Shown: positions 11,701-20,322 of the stretch, in pieces
Layout: each line of letters begins with the position of its first letter
How positions within the stretch are numbered: the stretch's first letter is position 1
Origin: Acanthaster planci
Lineage: Eukaryota; Echinodermata; Asteroidea; Valvatida; Acanthasteridae
Length of the DNA: 34,516 bases
Assembly: GCF_001949145.1 (NCBI RefSeq)
Contig: NW_019091408.1
Location: 112,787 to 147,302, forward strand
Direction: 5' to 3'
Made by a program: the position numbers and the translations under genes
Notes under the pieces: generated by a model
The model's input: the letters and a program-made list of their open reading frames with translations, nothing else
Database searches by the model: none
What the model was told of the DNA's origin: nothing

Positions 11701-13849
11701 TAGCTCAATGAGAAGTCGTGTTTTGCTGGACAAGCAATGAAAGTGTATTTTGTTGACTGGAACACAGAAAGAGTTGTATTAATTTCGAATATGACAGAAA
11801 CACAAGCGGTTTCAATGTCAAAAATGAAGCATAAGACAGGAACGCTGGGAGTAGCGTAACTACCTTCATTTTATGATTGAAATGCATAAAAACGTCATGC
11901 CTAACACCGTCAATTCTTTTTCTCTCGCATTTTCCACACCATCTTCGCGGCCTACATGGTTAAATAAAGACCTCGTACACCAGTTTCAGACGGGCGTTCT
12001 ACAGTCGCACCGAACCTGACACAATTAGGAGCAACTGGGGTCGACCCAACCTTTGCTTTCAGACAGACGAACTTAATACATACACTTGCATTTGGTTTTG
12101 CCCACGAAAAGAGCGACGCCGGGAACCAAGTCGTTCTAGTGTCGTTCCGAGCGCCTCCAGGTGTCGACCTTTCGCCTGCTAGCACGCCTTGTTGCTCCTA
12201 ATTGTTTCAGACGTCGAACTTTTGCAGTACTTAATCCAAAATTTGCTTTTAATTTGGTTCAGCGCGACTCGACAAGATCACCTGTCTGAAACAGGCGTAA
12301 TTACCCTAGGCTACAGGTCTTGCAGCAGGAATTCAGCTCCTCGGCAGAAATGTTCACCTGGATGTTGTTGTGAATGCACTCACGGTCCGACATGGCCTCC
12401 ACTGCACCAAAAGCCTAATACATGTAATAGAAAAACATGATTGAAATACATGGAACAAGTGGACAGAAAAGGTGAGCACACGAGATTAATTAAGACGATC
12501 TGTTAGTGTCAGTTGCTTGAAATAAATTGCCACTTTTAGATTTGCTTTAGCAATTAATACCATCGTTATTAATACCGTCTGCATCATTGCGGCTTTCTTT
12601 ACCATTGCAAATAGTGCACCCAAGGTAGGAGGGGCTCGGGGCTTAAATCCCAGGTACATGCGCCTACATCTTAGACAAATTACACTACGGTCGATTCGGA
12701 TGCTTCATTGTTTATTTGAAGGGGTAAAACCCGTTTTCTTTAGAGGTGCTCTTTGAACGATTAGCTCTGTTGTAATCGTAAATCTTAGTCCCCTGTGGCA
12801 CAACTGAGGGAGGGGGCTTGAGCATCGTGAGCTATTTTGGGGTTAAATTCCAGTTCGTGCCCCCGCAACAAATCCTGGGTGCAGCAGTGGCCGCTGCTGA
12901 AGATCGATGCTTAGAAAAGACAAGCAGTTTTTGCACATGCAGTGCAAAAATGGAGCCGCGTACGCAAACTCTAGTGAATTGTGTAAGTAAAATAGCAAAT
13001 AATGACAACATAATGTTGTAGAGGAAAAGCGTATGACTGGAACGTACAAAATATTAAAGTTTGCTTCATAATTCAGTGTGCGTGAGAAAGTGTAGATTAG
13101 GTTTTTGTTTTGATGTATTACTTAATAAAGTTTGGCAACCTGATAGACATAGACATTGTGTGGTCGAAAAATGTTGGTTCCATTTCATTTACATCCTGAG
13201 GGATTCTTTCAAAGGCCTTAAACTTAAATGCGGCCCTATAGCAACTTGAGACTCATTATATTAAATTGAGAGAGTGACTCCAAAAAAACATACCCAGCAG
13301 GAGCCGCAGGCTGCCTGGTCCCTGATCAGCGAAATAGTTGTGCATTTTGGCCACTTCTGGCGCGCGTCGAACGTCACGGGGATGTCACTGACGTCCTCGT
13401 GGAAGTACAGAGGCAGCCTCTTCTCCACCGGAAGCGGGTACTTCACTCCTAGACGAGCGATAACTGACTCCAGGGTTTCGCCTAAAAAATTGGGACCAGC
13501 CTGGAGCCAAAGAATAACAAGAAAAATATTGCTGCATTTGAAATGTTCAGGCCTAAACTCGCTTTCCAGTATGTTTTTGTTTTCAGTTTTTCCAGCGGAA
13601 AGTTCTCTGTAGGTAGAATAGCTGAACACTGTTCATACACACTGTGGCTTGTAAACAGATTTGAGACAAGTTTTATTTGTTTTTTTTATAAATGGAGAAA
13701 ATTCGGCATCGAACAGTCATCTGCCATACCTTCCATGTCGTATCCATAGAGTTGATGCGTTGGATAATTTCTGCGGAGTACTCCTGAAAGTCGATGCTGG
13801 CCGATGTTAGGGCCAGGACACTAACCAGAAACACTACTGCGAAGCGCAT
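5667..13849 (-). CDS. CTSB: Cathepsin B, copy 1 (seven exons, occluding-loop variant)
   Basis: Lysosomal papain-family (C1A) cysteine protease. Coding exons in order: 13849-13730, 13500-13294, 12414-12305, 11459-11230, 10858-10742, 10588-10460, 5746-5667. They are joined by GT-AG introns and give 330 codons (human CTSB is 339). A signal peptide ([17 protein letters not shown]) is followed by the propeptide motif [14 protein letters not shown]. The catalytic set is complete: [10 protein letters not shown] (oxyanion Gln and nucleophile Cys), [12 protein letters not shown] (His) and [11 protein letters not shown] (Asn). The occluding loop is present but reads GCDHYEPGH; the second His of the canonical pair is Tyr (codon 11336-11338). 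It differs from copy 2 at about 19 residues, clustered in exons 3 and 5. Intron 6 holds a 4.2-kb DIRS-type element. A further in-frame ATG sits directly upstream (13852), but copy 2 lacks it, so 13849 is preferred. It looks functional as an endopeptidase, by inference. Confidence 0.95.
5787..5821. repeat. atgta/aatgt short tandem repeat
   Basis: Imperfect runs of taatgtaaatgtaatg. The repeat is absent at the matching place in copy 2 (about 20360). Confidence 0.7.
6085..6147 (-). repeat. Split direct repeat B2 (element 3' end)
   Basis: 63-bp partner of B1. Its outer edge joins host sequence ctagctagacg, which continues in copy 2 directly to tctgcag. Confidence 0.88.
6230..6325 (-). repeat. 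Split direct repeat A2 (internal)
   Basis: 96-bp copy of A1 placed between B1 and the 3'-terminal region. Confidence 0.92.
6326..6388 (-). repeat. Split direct repeat B1 (internal)
   Basis: Begins ttttgtgaaaaacttacgt on the plus strand and matches 6085-6147 with a few differences. It abuts A2 with no spacer, giving the B-A junction typical of a circular intermediate. Confidence 0.88.
6435..7340 (-). pseudogene. Tyrosine recombinase of the DIRS-type element, frameshifted
   Basis: The N-terminal SAM-like part is at 7330-6960 ([15 protein letters not shown], then [19 protein letters not shown]). The catalytic half begins with [20 protein letters not shown], where the usual first catalytic Arg (RPSD) is His. 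Next is [19 protein letters not shown]. The last part has [28 protein letters not shown] with the Arg, Trp and Tyr of the family, ending at TGA 6437-6435. Frameshifts occur near the C-run at 7240, near 7010 and near 6600. Confidence 0.9.
7384..9210 (-). pseudogene. RT / RNase H / DNA methylase-like ORF of the DIRS-type element, frameshifted
   Basis: The reverse transcriptase starts near 9120 ([18 protein letters not shown]). Motif A is in [16 protein letters not shown] (about 8820-8770), [13 protein letters not shown] follows, and the catalytic YVDD is at 8614-8603. RNase H follows, with [16 protein letters not shown] and [11 protein letters not shown], then [10 protein letters not shown]. 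The DIRS-type methylase segment has [17 protein letters not shown] and a TNSFCNPPW motif. Its intact frame runs from 8064 to 7384. Frame changes near 8930 and 8650 and stops around 8400 break the RT half, so this copy is dead. Confidence 0.9.
9300..10192 (-). pseudogene. gag (ORF1) of the DIRS-type element, frameshifted
   Basis: It starts with [20 protein letters not shown], a likely coiled-coil start. After an AGT/ACT short tandem repeat (9949-9924) the reading moves to another frame with [18 protein letters not shown], then [20 protein letters not shown] and [15 protein letters not shown]. The C-terminal end is rich in Arg, Gly, Ser and Tyr ([15 protein letters not shown], about 9400), as in nucleic-acid-binding tails of gag proteins. 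At least two frame changes are needed to read it through. Confidence 0.7.
9924..9949. repeat. AGT/ACT short tandem repeat inside gag
   Basis: agtactactagtagtacta and following repeats. The repeat sits at the point where the gag reading frame changes, so a length change here probably caused the frameshift. Confidence 0.75.
10218..10314 (-). repeat. Split direct repeat A1 (element 5' end)
   Basis: 97 bp nearly identical to 6230-6325. Both contain acgcaccaaaca and gacagcgccctctttt and end in ctgactacag on the plus strand. One extra c distinguishes A1. Confidence 0.92.
10460..10588 (-). CDS. CTSB: Cathepsin B copy 1, exon 6
   Basis: 129 nt: [19 protein letters not shown] with the catalytic His, and [15 protein letters not shown] with the catalytic Asn. 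The donor is gtgatt. Confidence 0.95.
10742..10858 (-). CDS. CTSB: Cathepsin B copy 1, exon 5
   Basis: 117 nt: [16 protein letters not shown] followed by the conserved [19 protein letters not shown]. It differs from copy 2 at five residues, four of them in the first eight. Confidence 0.95.
11230..11459 (-). CDS. CTSB: Cathepsin B copy 1, exon 4 (occluding loop)
   Basis: 230 nt: [27 protein letters not shown] and the occluding loop [17 protein letters not shown], then [13 protein letters not shown]. The Tyr codon TAC at 11338-11336 replaces the second loop His found in copy 2. The reading frame across the junction requires the donor gtgggt directly after TTTG. Confidence 0.95.
11978..12298. 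mobile_element. MITE in intron 3 of copy 1
   Basis: About 320 bp with terminal inverted repeats: caccagtttcagacgggcg at the left and the reverse complement of acgcctgtttcagacagg at the right (to 12298), extended by a cagtcgcaccgaacc-like inner part. It is the ortholog of 23517-23807. The right end lies six bases from the exon 3 donor. No transposase is seen. Confidence 0.8.
12305..12414 (-). CDS. CTSB: Cathepsin B copy 1, exon 3
   Basis: 110 nt: [17 protein letters not shown], then SAEELNSCC. The end reads KTCSLG where copy 2 has ESCGNG; the copy 2 form is nearer the usual CGDGC motif of the family. The donor is gtaatt, followed at +7 by a MITE. Confidence 0.95.
13294..13500 (-). CDS. CTSB: Cathepsin B copy 1, exon 2
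   Basis: 207 nt: the rest of the propeptide, the start of the mature enzyme ([14 protein letters not shown]) and the active-site Cys in CGSCW at the very end, before the donor gtatgt. It differs from copy 2 at one residue (V against M). Confidence 0.95.
13730..13849 (-). CDS. CTSB: Cathepsin B copy 1, exon 1
   Basis: 120 nt, phase 0 at the end: signal peptide plus the start of the propeptide, ending in DTTWK before the donor gtatgg. An acceptor-like tttcag lies just upstream of the ATG (about 13858), which suggests a separate 5'-untranslated exon further upstream. Confidence 0.9.
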
Positions 13850-14694
13850 CATGGCTGCTGAAACGAAACCCAAAATGAGCCAGATCCAGTAACGGCAGTT
13901 AGTGTGTATTAAGCTGGGAGCCAAAACAAAGCCGGTCAATTAAAATAATAAGCCCTTGACAACCTTTTGCCCGAGGTTGTTCATTAAGGCGAATTCATGG
14001 CTGATACATAGTCCCATGCCAGTATATCACCACATAATTATGTTACAAAAGCGCAATGAAAAGACACCAAATTTTGGTCACTCTTCGTTCACTTATAGTG
14101 GAAGGACACAGAAGGAGTTGCAACTCTAGTACATGCACTTCAAAGTGTTCAATGATCGTCGCCCCTGAGTCTGACGAACAATAGAAAACATTCCAAAAAA
14201 ATACCCAGTAATGTCCTAGCATACCTGAAGTGTTTTGCTTGCAATTAAATACAAATTATTGCTGAGGTCAGGAAATAGAGAGAGAACAATCTTTGATACA
14301 AGACCTTCTTTTGCTATCATGTATAAAACTTTTAATCTTGCGACCCCGTTTCATTATCCGTGCAAAGTTTGTAATTTTTATCCTCCTCCGTCCAATACAT
14401 CAGTGTTCAAAGACTTGGAACGAATTTGGCTAAGGCTGGCCAACAAACTGTTGCCTACTACTGGAAGCTAGGTTCTCTATACCTCAGTATGCAGATTACC
14501 TGCAAAAAATTGCGGCGTCGATGACAGGTTACAAAAGGGTTTCGTGGTTATGAAACGGATGGTGCGTATCCGCCCCGAGTTGAAGTGCACCCCCAAGCAG
14601 CAAAAAAAAAAAAAAAAAAAAAGACAGATAGTTGTAAGTCGTTACGCGTACTCGGCGTGCTCCGCGCCAAACGCGCCGTTGATCTCCAAGGGTC

Positions 14695-14760
14695 CAGTCC
14701 ACTAATTCAAGCCCCATTGAAAACAGTGTAAAATCAGCACCGTTCAGGGCCCAATAGCAT
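14695..14760 (-). repeat. Dispersed repeat, inverted copy
   Basis: This is the reverse complement of 18899-18963 with few differences (shared gctgattttacactgtttt). It runs up to the left edge of the gap. Confidence 0.8.
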
Positions 14761-15116
14761 NNNNNNNNNNNNNNNNNNNNNNNNNNNNNNNNNNNNNNNN
14801 NNNNNNNNNNNNNNNNNNNNNNNNNNNNNNNNNNNNNNNNNNNNNNNNNNNNNNNNNNNNNNNNNNNNNNNNNNNNNNNNNNNNNNNNNNNNNNNNNNNN
14901 NNNNNNNNNNNNNNNNNNNNNNNNNNNNNNNNNNNNNNNNNNNNNNNNNNNNNNNNNNNNNNNNNNNNNNNNNNNNNNNNNNNNNNNNNNNNNNNNNNNN
15001 NNNNNNNNNNNNNNNNNNNNNNNNNNNNNNNNNNNNNNNNNNNNNNNNNNNNNNNNNNNNNNNNNNNNNNNNNNNNNNNNNNNNNNNNNNNNNNNNNNNN
15101 NNNNNNNNNNNNNNNN
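14761..15116. other. Assembly gap (356 N)
   Basis: A run of N. The sequence on its left and right belongs to the same dispersed repeat in opposite orientation, so the gap may hide a palindrome or repeat that could not be assembled. Confidence 1.
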
Positions 15117-15190
15117 CTTGAATTAGTGGTCTGCACCCCCAAAGGAGTAAAAAAAAAACAAAAAAAACACGCCCTCTTTTGTTCCGCTCG
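15117..15190 (+). repeat. Dispersed repeat, partial forward copy with A-rich tract
   Basis: cttgaattagtggtctgcac matches 18948-18967 and, inverted, 14695-14710. It is followed by cacccccaaaggagt and an A-rich run, as also seen at 14588-14622. Confidence 0.65.
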
Positions 15191-15317
15191 GAGCGGATAG
15201 CAAGCGCTCGCGGCGCTCTGGCTATGGACGCTATGGCATGCCACAAACCAGTAATTGGCCAGATGTTATAGCCCGGGCAGTTCAAACTCTTTCTGTGTCC
15301 TTCCTATATGGTTCACT

Positions 15318-15835
15318 AAATTTCATGTTAAAAATTAGGCCTAGCAGTGACCCAGAATAATGATGACGAGAGCACAACCGGAAATAAAGATTCTTGCGCG
15401 TCCCATCACCCATCTCAATAACTTTTTAAGCTGGCTGACCAGGCCTTGAAACTAACCTTGTTTACGCTTCAGCGTAGAATAGGCCTTGAGGAAACCTTTC
15501 ACGGGATGGTATACGACACCTGTGCAGTTCCACTGACAATGTCGCCTGTGCGTCAGCAAATACACCACCCCTTTATTTAAGCACAGTCACTGTGATAACA
15601 ACGTAACCTATTGACTCGCCTGCGCACTTGACAGCCTAGAGTCCAACCACGTGACAGTCTTGTGACACCAGACAAGATAGATCCCGACACGGAAACAGAA
15701 GAAGCATACTTTTTTGTGTGCTGAAACGTTAAGTTCAAGATTAATGGGGTCAGCAAATACATTTTACCTGCCTACTAAAAGCCCACGTAGGCCTTGATTG
15801 TTCGCTCACGGCTGGACACTTGTGTCTCCATTATG
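15318..15835. other. 5' flank of cathepsin B copy 1
   Basis: Shared with 25662-26205 (for example aaaaattaggcctagcagtg). Expected to hold the promoter and any 5'-untranslated exon of the minus-strand gene. I cannot place a start site. Confidence 0.5.
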
Positions 15836-15969
15836 ACGGCATGGGGTAGAAAGCGAGCGAGAACTGTCATTACGCAGCAAGTTTATGTATATCCATGAAC
15901 ATTTTGTAGATCGCATATGTGACTGATGAAGTCAGGCGATCGGACCACATTGCACCTGGAGCCGTGGAG

Positions 15970-16318
15970 TGCCGTAGCCTGGTGGCTAAGAGCATCGGAT
16001 TCGTAGTTGGCGGGTAAAGCCGCAGGTTGCGGGTTCAAATCCAGCCTGGGGTCATGCACGATTGTGCGTGTGCCCTTGGGCAAGGCATTTTGTCACTCAC
16101 CGCCTCTCTCCACCAAGGAGCAGTTGGGTACCTGTGAGGGCAGAGATGGTTATTGTGGTTGATTTAGGCGTGTTGCGCCGAAATGGCAGTATCGAGCTGT
16201 ATACTCCACAGGGAACTGAGATGGTATCTGGAATGCTTGATGGGCCCAGTGAGCAGGGGTAATAATGGAATGGAATTGCACCTTGCAATTTTCCCGCATA
16301 AGTGCGCCATATAAATCT
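15970..16318 (+). mobile_element. tRNA-derived SINE
   Basis: A tRNA-like head has a box-A-like ctggtggctaagagcatcgg (15979-15998) and a good box B gggttcaaatcc (16031-16042). The body contains cccttgggcaaggcatttt, and the end gcgccatataaatct resembles the 3' end of a SINE type widespread in marine invertebrates. A pyrimidine-rich cttcctcctc tail follows. The tRNA part does not fold into an intact tRNA by eye. Confidence 0.75.
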
Positions 16319-16358
16319 CTCTTCCTCCTCGGCCTCCTCCTCCTCAGACTAAAGACAC

Positions 16359-16526
16359 TGTTGCTATACCTCGTGATTCGGGGCAAACTTTTACATAGCG
16401 ACCACCATCTCTGGATTGGACTGGTTCCTTTGTGCCGTTCTTATCCGTTGAGAACAGCGTATTGGTGCAAGGCGTCTCTTTCGTAACTAAGCAAAAGCTT
16501 GCCCTGAATCACGAGGTATAGCAACA
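16359..16526. mobile_element. Small inverted-repeat (foldback) element
   Basis: tgttgctatacctcgtgatt and onward (16359-16388) pairs with 16497-16526 as its reverse complement with 2 mismatches in 30. The interior is about 108 bp and has no coding sequence. Confidence 0.7.
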
Positions 16527-16552
16527 TTGGTTTTAGTATGGAGAATTCAATT

Positions 16553-17653
16553 TGTTATGTTCACGTAACTTTGAAGAACTCAGTGTACCCGATTTTATTC
16601 AAATTTAATCGTAAGTGGCTTAATAAGCCATGCTGGATTACAGGGCTAGGGAACCCGTATGAACCAGTTAATTAGGGAATTAGCGCAGCAAGACAGGAGG
16701 GATCGTGTGCTTTTGTTCCATGCTTGTTGGCAAAGCGACGGTTGGTTGCAGTCCTGGTCTTAAAGCTTGCTTTCCTCATTGAGCGGGTTTACTGGGTGCA
16801 GGTTTCCGTTAGAGTCCAGTGAGGACTATTATAACCACCTTCTTAATCAACTGACGCAATGTTATTTAATAACAGCTTTAAGTAGGTGAGGGTTACTCAA
16901 GTCACCTTGAATCATGTTGCAGTTAGGGAACTGTGTTACTTAGTAAGGCAGTAGGGATTATTGTTGTAAAGTCTACCCTGTTGTGTTTATAATTGCGAAG
17001 GTTGCCTTTGCTTGTGTGGTCAAGACTCATCAGTTATAAGCCTACGGTATATTATTGACTTGAAGGTTACCTATTGACTTGAAGGTTACCTGGTCATTGA
17101 GGGTTACCTGGTCATTGAGGGTTACATGGTTAGTGAGGGTTACCTTGGTTATTGTGAGGGCTACCCTGGTTACTGTGAGGGTTAACCCGGTGTAGGTTGA
17201 GGATAACAAGCTTCCTAATTAATCACATATAGTGGCGCGGTTGTCCACAGTGCAGTTGACCACATAGGACTACCTACCCGTGAGGATCATTTTTACATAA
17301 TTAATTGCATTTGTGTGTAAACTATAACTGAAGCTCTGATATTTAATAAACCAATCGTATATTTGCATTTGAAATCACTGGTCAACGTGAGATTTAGGCC
17401 AGTCTTTTGTTACTTGTATTGGCATTTATTGTAATCTTTACTGACACAGGAATCAATTACTTAATCACCGAGCGGTGGTAGACTTAGGCACAGTCCACCG
17501 TTCCTTAACTGATACCCCCCCTTGCGTTTGGGTAGCCGCCCATTGTTGCGTCAGGTTAAATAAATATATTTGTGGGGTTAGGCCAGGTCGATTCCATCTC
17601 CGATCAGGTCAGTCTGCTGGTCTGCCACAAAAGGAGTCAGTTGTCCCGCTACA
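16553..17653 (+). mobile_element. Probable 5' LTR of an LTR retrotransposon (left end uncertain)
   Basis: The right end ...gctaca (17653) is set by the primer-binding site two bases further on. A TG start at 16553 (tgttatgttc) is a guess because no second LTR is in the window. It contains aataaa-type signals (17347, 17557) and an internal minisatellite. A solo LTR is excluded because the primer-binding site follows it; the rest of the element is missing or decayed. Confidence 0.45.
17053..17200 (+). repeat. Minisatellite, about 18-21-bp unit
   Basis: About seven diverged units of the type attgagggttacctggtc. The units lengthen and drift towards 17200. Confidence 0.8.
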
Positions 17654-17655
17654 AA

Positions 17656-17673
17656 TGGTGTCAGAAGTGGGAT
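17656..17673 (+). promoter_or_regulatory. Primer-binding site, tRNA-Leu type
   Basis: tggtgtcagaagtgggat is the complement of a tRNA-Leu 3' end (cccacttctgacacca), as used to prime minus-strand synthesis in many gypsy-like retrotransposons. Confidence 0.7.
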
Positions 17674-18890
17674 GCTCTGTGATTTTGTTGTATTTGCCAA
17701 TAAAGAGTAACATTTTTGTCATTTTGTTGTGAAGTGGACGTGCCTCACAGAGGTGAACAGTGAGGATAATTGTAACGAGGTAGGTGGGTTATGCTTACCT
17801 GGGTTTTTACTGCCTTGTGCATTGTGTTCGTTGTTGGGTTGACAAAATTGGTGGGGATTCTGTTAAGGATTTGAGAAGAGTTGCAATTCTTTCGTCATAC
17901 TGCAGGACAGCAGCCAGCAATCCTGTTAGGAATTCACTGGGTGGTAGTAGTTACACAAGGGTGTAAAATTCTGGAGGTTTGGGAATGGGAGTTCCGCGGC
18001 CTGAGTTTGCCTGTGAGTTACCGGTATCGCCAATTGGCCAGTGGCCGAGTGTAAAGAGTCTAGTTGAGACCGAGATTCCTGTTCAGGAGGGAACTCCAAT
18101 ATGAGCATGGTTATTAAAGGACAGTGGTGTTGGCCCGATGGGGAGTGACAAGGGTTCTGTCCTAGACGAGCTGAACCGTTGAAGACTGGAGGTTCAGTGG
18201 TTAAAATGGGAGAGGGACCGTTTGTCCACAGAGCCTGTCAAACTTGGGTACACAGCCTAAAACGGTGAGTGAGGGTACCCCTAAGAGTAGGGATACATCT
18301 CTGATCGATGTTGATTCTGAGATCAGCTGGAAGCTGCCCAAGGATAGCTCCAGGTATGCACTGTAAGGCAAGAGAGCGTTCCAGTTTTGGCACATCGCCT
18401 GAATTGGTTTTAAAGGAAGTGCGAAGGCAAACAGAGAGTACGCCTGTGAGGCCTATTCCCGCGGGTAGTCCTAGCACCAACCCTTTTTAGAACCATGAGG
18501 TTCATAATTCAAGTGAGAATTTCTGGTCAGCTCATTAGCATTAAAAGTGCCCCCCAGCATCTTTTGAAAAAAGGAGATTGTTTGGCCCCCAAAATGGTGA
18601 GATTGTGTAAATCGTTGCCAGGATCAACTGCCTGGGTCTTTGAGCTTTCCTATGAAAGCAGAATGGCTAAAAACTACTGTTGAAAAATGGTCCTAAGTGC
18701 CTAGGAAGGTTTAGGGTTGCCACTTGAAAAATGGTTGCAATCAGACATTGGAAAAATCATTTGCGGGGGTGATTTACTTTTGTGGGAATAATTAAAAATT
18801 AATTGGTTAACCCACAAAAGTTGAAAAGAAATTGAAAGATTAGGGACCAGACAATTATTTCATTTGTGATTCAGAAATCTCAGGGAGGTT
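17674..18890 (+). other. Sequence behind the primer-binding site, no intact gag
   Basis: About 1.2 kb where gag would be expected. A short charged stretch (MGSDKGSVLDELNR near 18137, then RLEVQWLKWERDRLS after a stop) could be decayed gag, but stops are frequent and no nucleocapsid or protease motif is visible. If it is a retroelement, it is a truncated one. Confidence 0.35.
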
Positions 18891-18898
18891 GGTACGCA

Positions 18899-18970
18899 TG
18901 TTATTAGGCCCTGAATAATGCTGATTTTACACTGTTTTCAATGGGTCTTGAATTAGTGGACTGTGCCCTA
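18899..18970 (+). repeat. Dispersed repeat, forward copy
   Basis: Forward partner of the inverted copy at 14695-14760. It continues with cttgaattagtggactgtgc, as at the right edge of the gap. Confidence 0.8.
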
Positions 18971-19026
18971 CAATGCAAGTACGGGGGACGGAAATGAAAG
19001 AAAACAGTAAAGGCGCCCTCTACAAA

Positions 19027-19370
19027 CAGTATGAAGCAAAGGGCGACAGCACACGACGCATCGCGTCTTCAGTCGTGTCGTGCCTCACGTCGTGCTTTAG
19101 GCGACGCAATAGGCGATGCGATGCAAGACACGACGTACGACGCGACGCATGACGGAACGACGGGACGGGCGACAGAAGGGGCGACGTTTAGGCGGGAAAA
19201 AATGCAACATGGAAAGGACCTAAGACTGCACGACGCGACGGGCGAGGGCACGACGCGACGCGTCGTGCGTCTACAAACGTAATGGAAAGAGGGCGACGGT
19301 GCGATGGGGCGGCACGACGCAAGGGAGCCGTCGTGCTGTGTAGTTGCGTCGCCTGGATGGAGGCTAAAGA
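19027..19370. repeat. GACG-rich low-complexity block at the duplicon edge
   Basis: Degenerate tandem use of gacgcgacg / acgacgc-type units on both strands, about 40 bp before copy 2 of the duplicated block begins. The frames open across it are side effects of the repeat, not genes. Confidence 0.75.
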
Positions 19371-19409
19371 GAGAGAGAAATGTTTGTCGTGAATAGTACA
19401 CCATAGGGA

Positions 19410-20242
19410 AAAGCAGTTCCTGAGGGTCTATAACTTTACTTCGCTGCCGACGCACTTTTACCTTTGACGATACTACTTTACTGAACTCTTCGAATTTCCC
19501 AAACCCCCTCACAAAGGTTTGTCCTTTTTAAAGTAAAAGCAAGGAAAACGAATCCAAAAGAAAGGCTAAATATTTTGTTGTTTTGTTTATTTTTCTTTTT
19601 TATCACCAAGGCAAGCTGTTATAGTAATTAAGTGACAATTTACTAGAGGCAATAACATTTTCTAGACAGCACTGTGCAAAAGATGTAATACAGATGTGCA
19701 TAGGGTCATTCAAACATTTTCCTAAATCACCCTGTGCTATATTGACATGGTCTCAAGTTTATGTGTCGATGCGGTCCCGTCAATTACCGGTGATTAGACT
19801 ATTTCAGAATAGGGACTCCATCAGTGCCAGGGTAAAAAGTAGGTAGCGTGCTTATTAATGTTTGTAAGAAAGACTCTCTATGCTCTACGCTGAAGTTGCG
19901 TGTACGAGCCAACAGCTCTGAACCTGATTATGATGGATATGCATTGCTGGAAACGTCAATAACAAGCAAAATTCGTGCATTTGATTTAGGTGGGATGAGG
20001 CTAAACGCATTGATCATTGCAGTAGTGATCAGTGATCAATACTTACCATCAGCAATCATATCGTCGCAAAATTTTAAAATCCATGCTTTGATTTAAGCTG
20101 ACAACATTCAGAATGAAATCTCTTTTTTTTTAATAAGAGGTGCCAAATTTTTAACAAATCATACTTTGGTTTAAGCCGACGGAATTCAGAATGAAATTTC
20201 TTTTTCTAAGCAGAGGTGTTTGTTCTTTATTCCAAATTAGAA
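19410..20242. other. 3' flank of cathepsin B copy 2
   Basis: Matches 4487-5666 without the 5097-5443 segment. It contains the untranslated end of the gene; no coding sequence is seen. Confidence 0.6.
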
Positions 20243-20322
20243 TCACATTTTCTTTGGGATTCCAGCATTGATGTCGTCTTCGATGCCACACTCGTCATCC
20301 CCGCGCTTGATCTTGAAGTAAC
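20243..20322 (-). CDS. CTSB: Cathepsin B copy 2, exon 7 and stop
   Basis: 80 nt: [29 protein letters not shown] (20245-20243). Intron 6 here is only 523 bp. Confidence 0.95.

Larger units (their letters stand above)
14094..15310. mobile_element. Non-autonomous TIR DNA transposon containing the assembly gap
   Basis: Left end tatagtggaaggacacagaa matches the reverse complement of the right end (catataggaaggacacaga) over about 30 bp. It is flanked by the 7-bp duplication gttcact (14087-14093 and 15311-15317), perhaps 8 bp with one mismatch, which would suit hAT or P-type elements. Copy 2 has the empty site tttcact at 25655-25661. The visible inside shows no transposase, only A-rich tracts (14600-14621, 15149-15167) and dispersed repeats; 356 bases are unknown. 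Confidence 0.8.
4487..15835. repeat. Duplicated block, copy 1
   Basis: Sequence from aaagcagttcctgaggg (4487) to about 15835 is repeated in the same orientation at 19410-26205, through exons, introns and both flanks. Copy 1 is longer mainly because of the DIRS-type element (4.2 kb) and the TIR element (1.2 kb). It also has about 350 bp at 5097-5443 that copy 2 lacks. The block carries one whole cathepsin B gene with about 1.2 kb beyond its stop and several hundred bases of 5' flank. Confidence 0.9.

Noticed and set aside
13850-13939. Extension of cathepsin B copy 1 to the upstream in-frame Met
   Set aside because: The extra residues cross an acceptor-like tttcag and would hide the signal peptide. 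Copy 2 supports the shorter start.
14734-15285. Open frames spanning the assembly gap
   Set aside because: They are open only because N codons are not counted as stops.
15970-16050. A tRNA gene
   Set aside because: Boxes A and B are present, but the acceptor stem does not pair by eye and the unit continues into a SINE body and tail.
17053-17200. CRISPR array
   Set aside because: Diverged units without unique spacers in a eukaryotic context; it is a minisatellite. The same applies to 24658-24776.
19031-19512. Genes in the long open frames over the GACG-rich block
   Set aside because: Openness on both strands comes from the repeat composition; no domain is seen.
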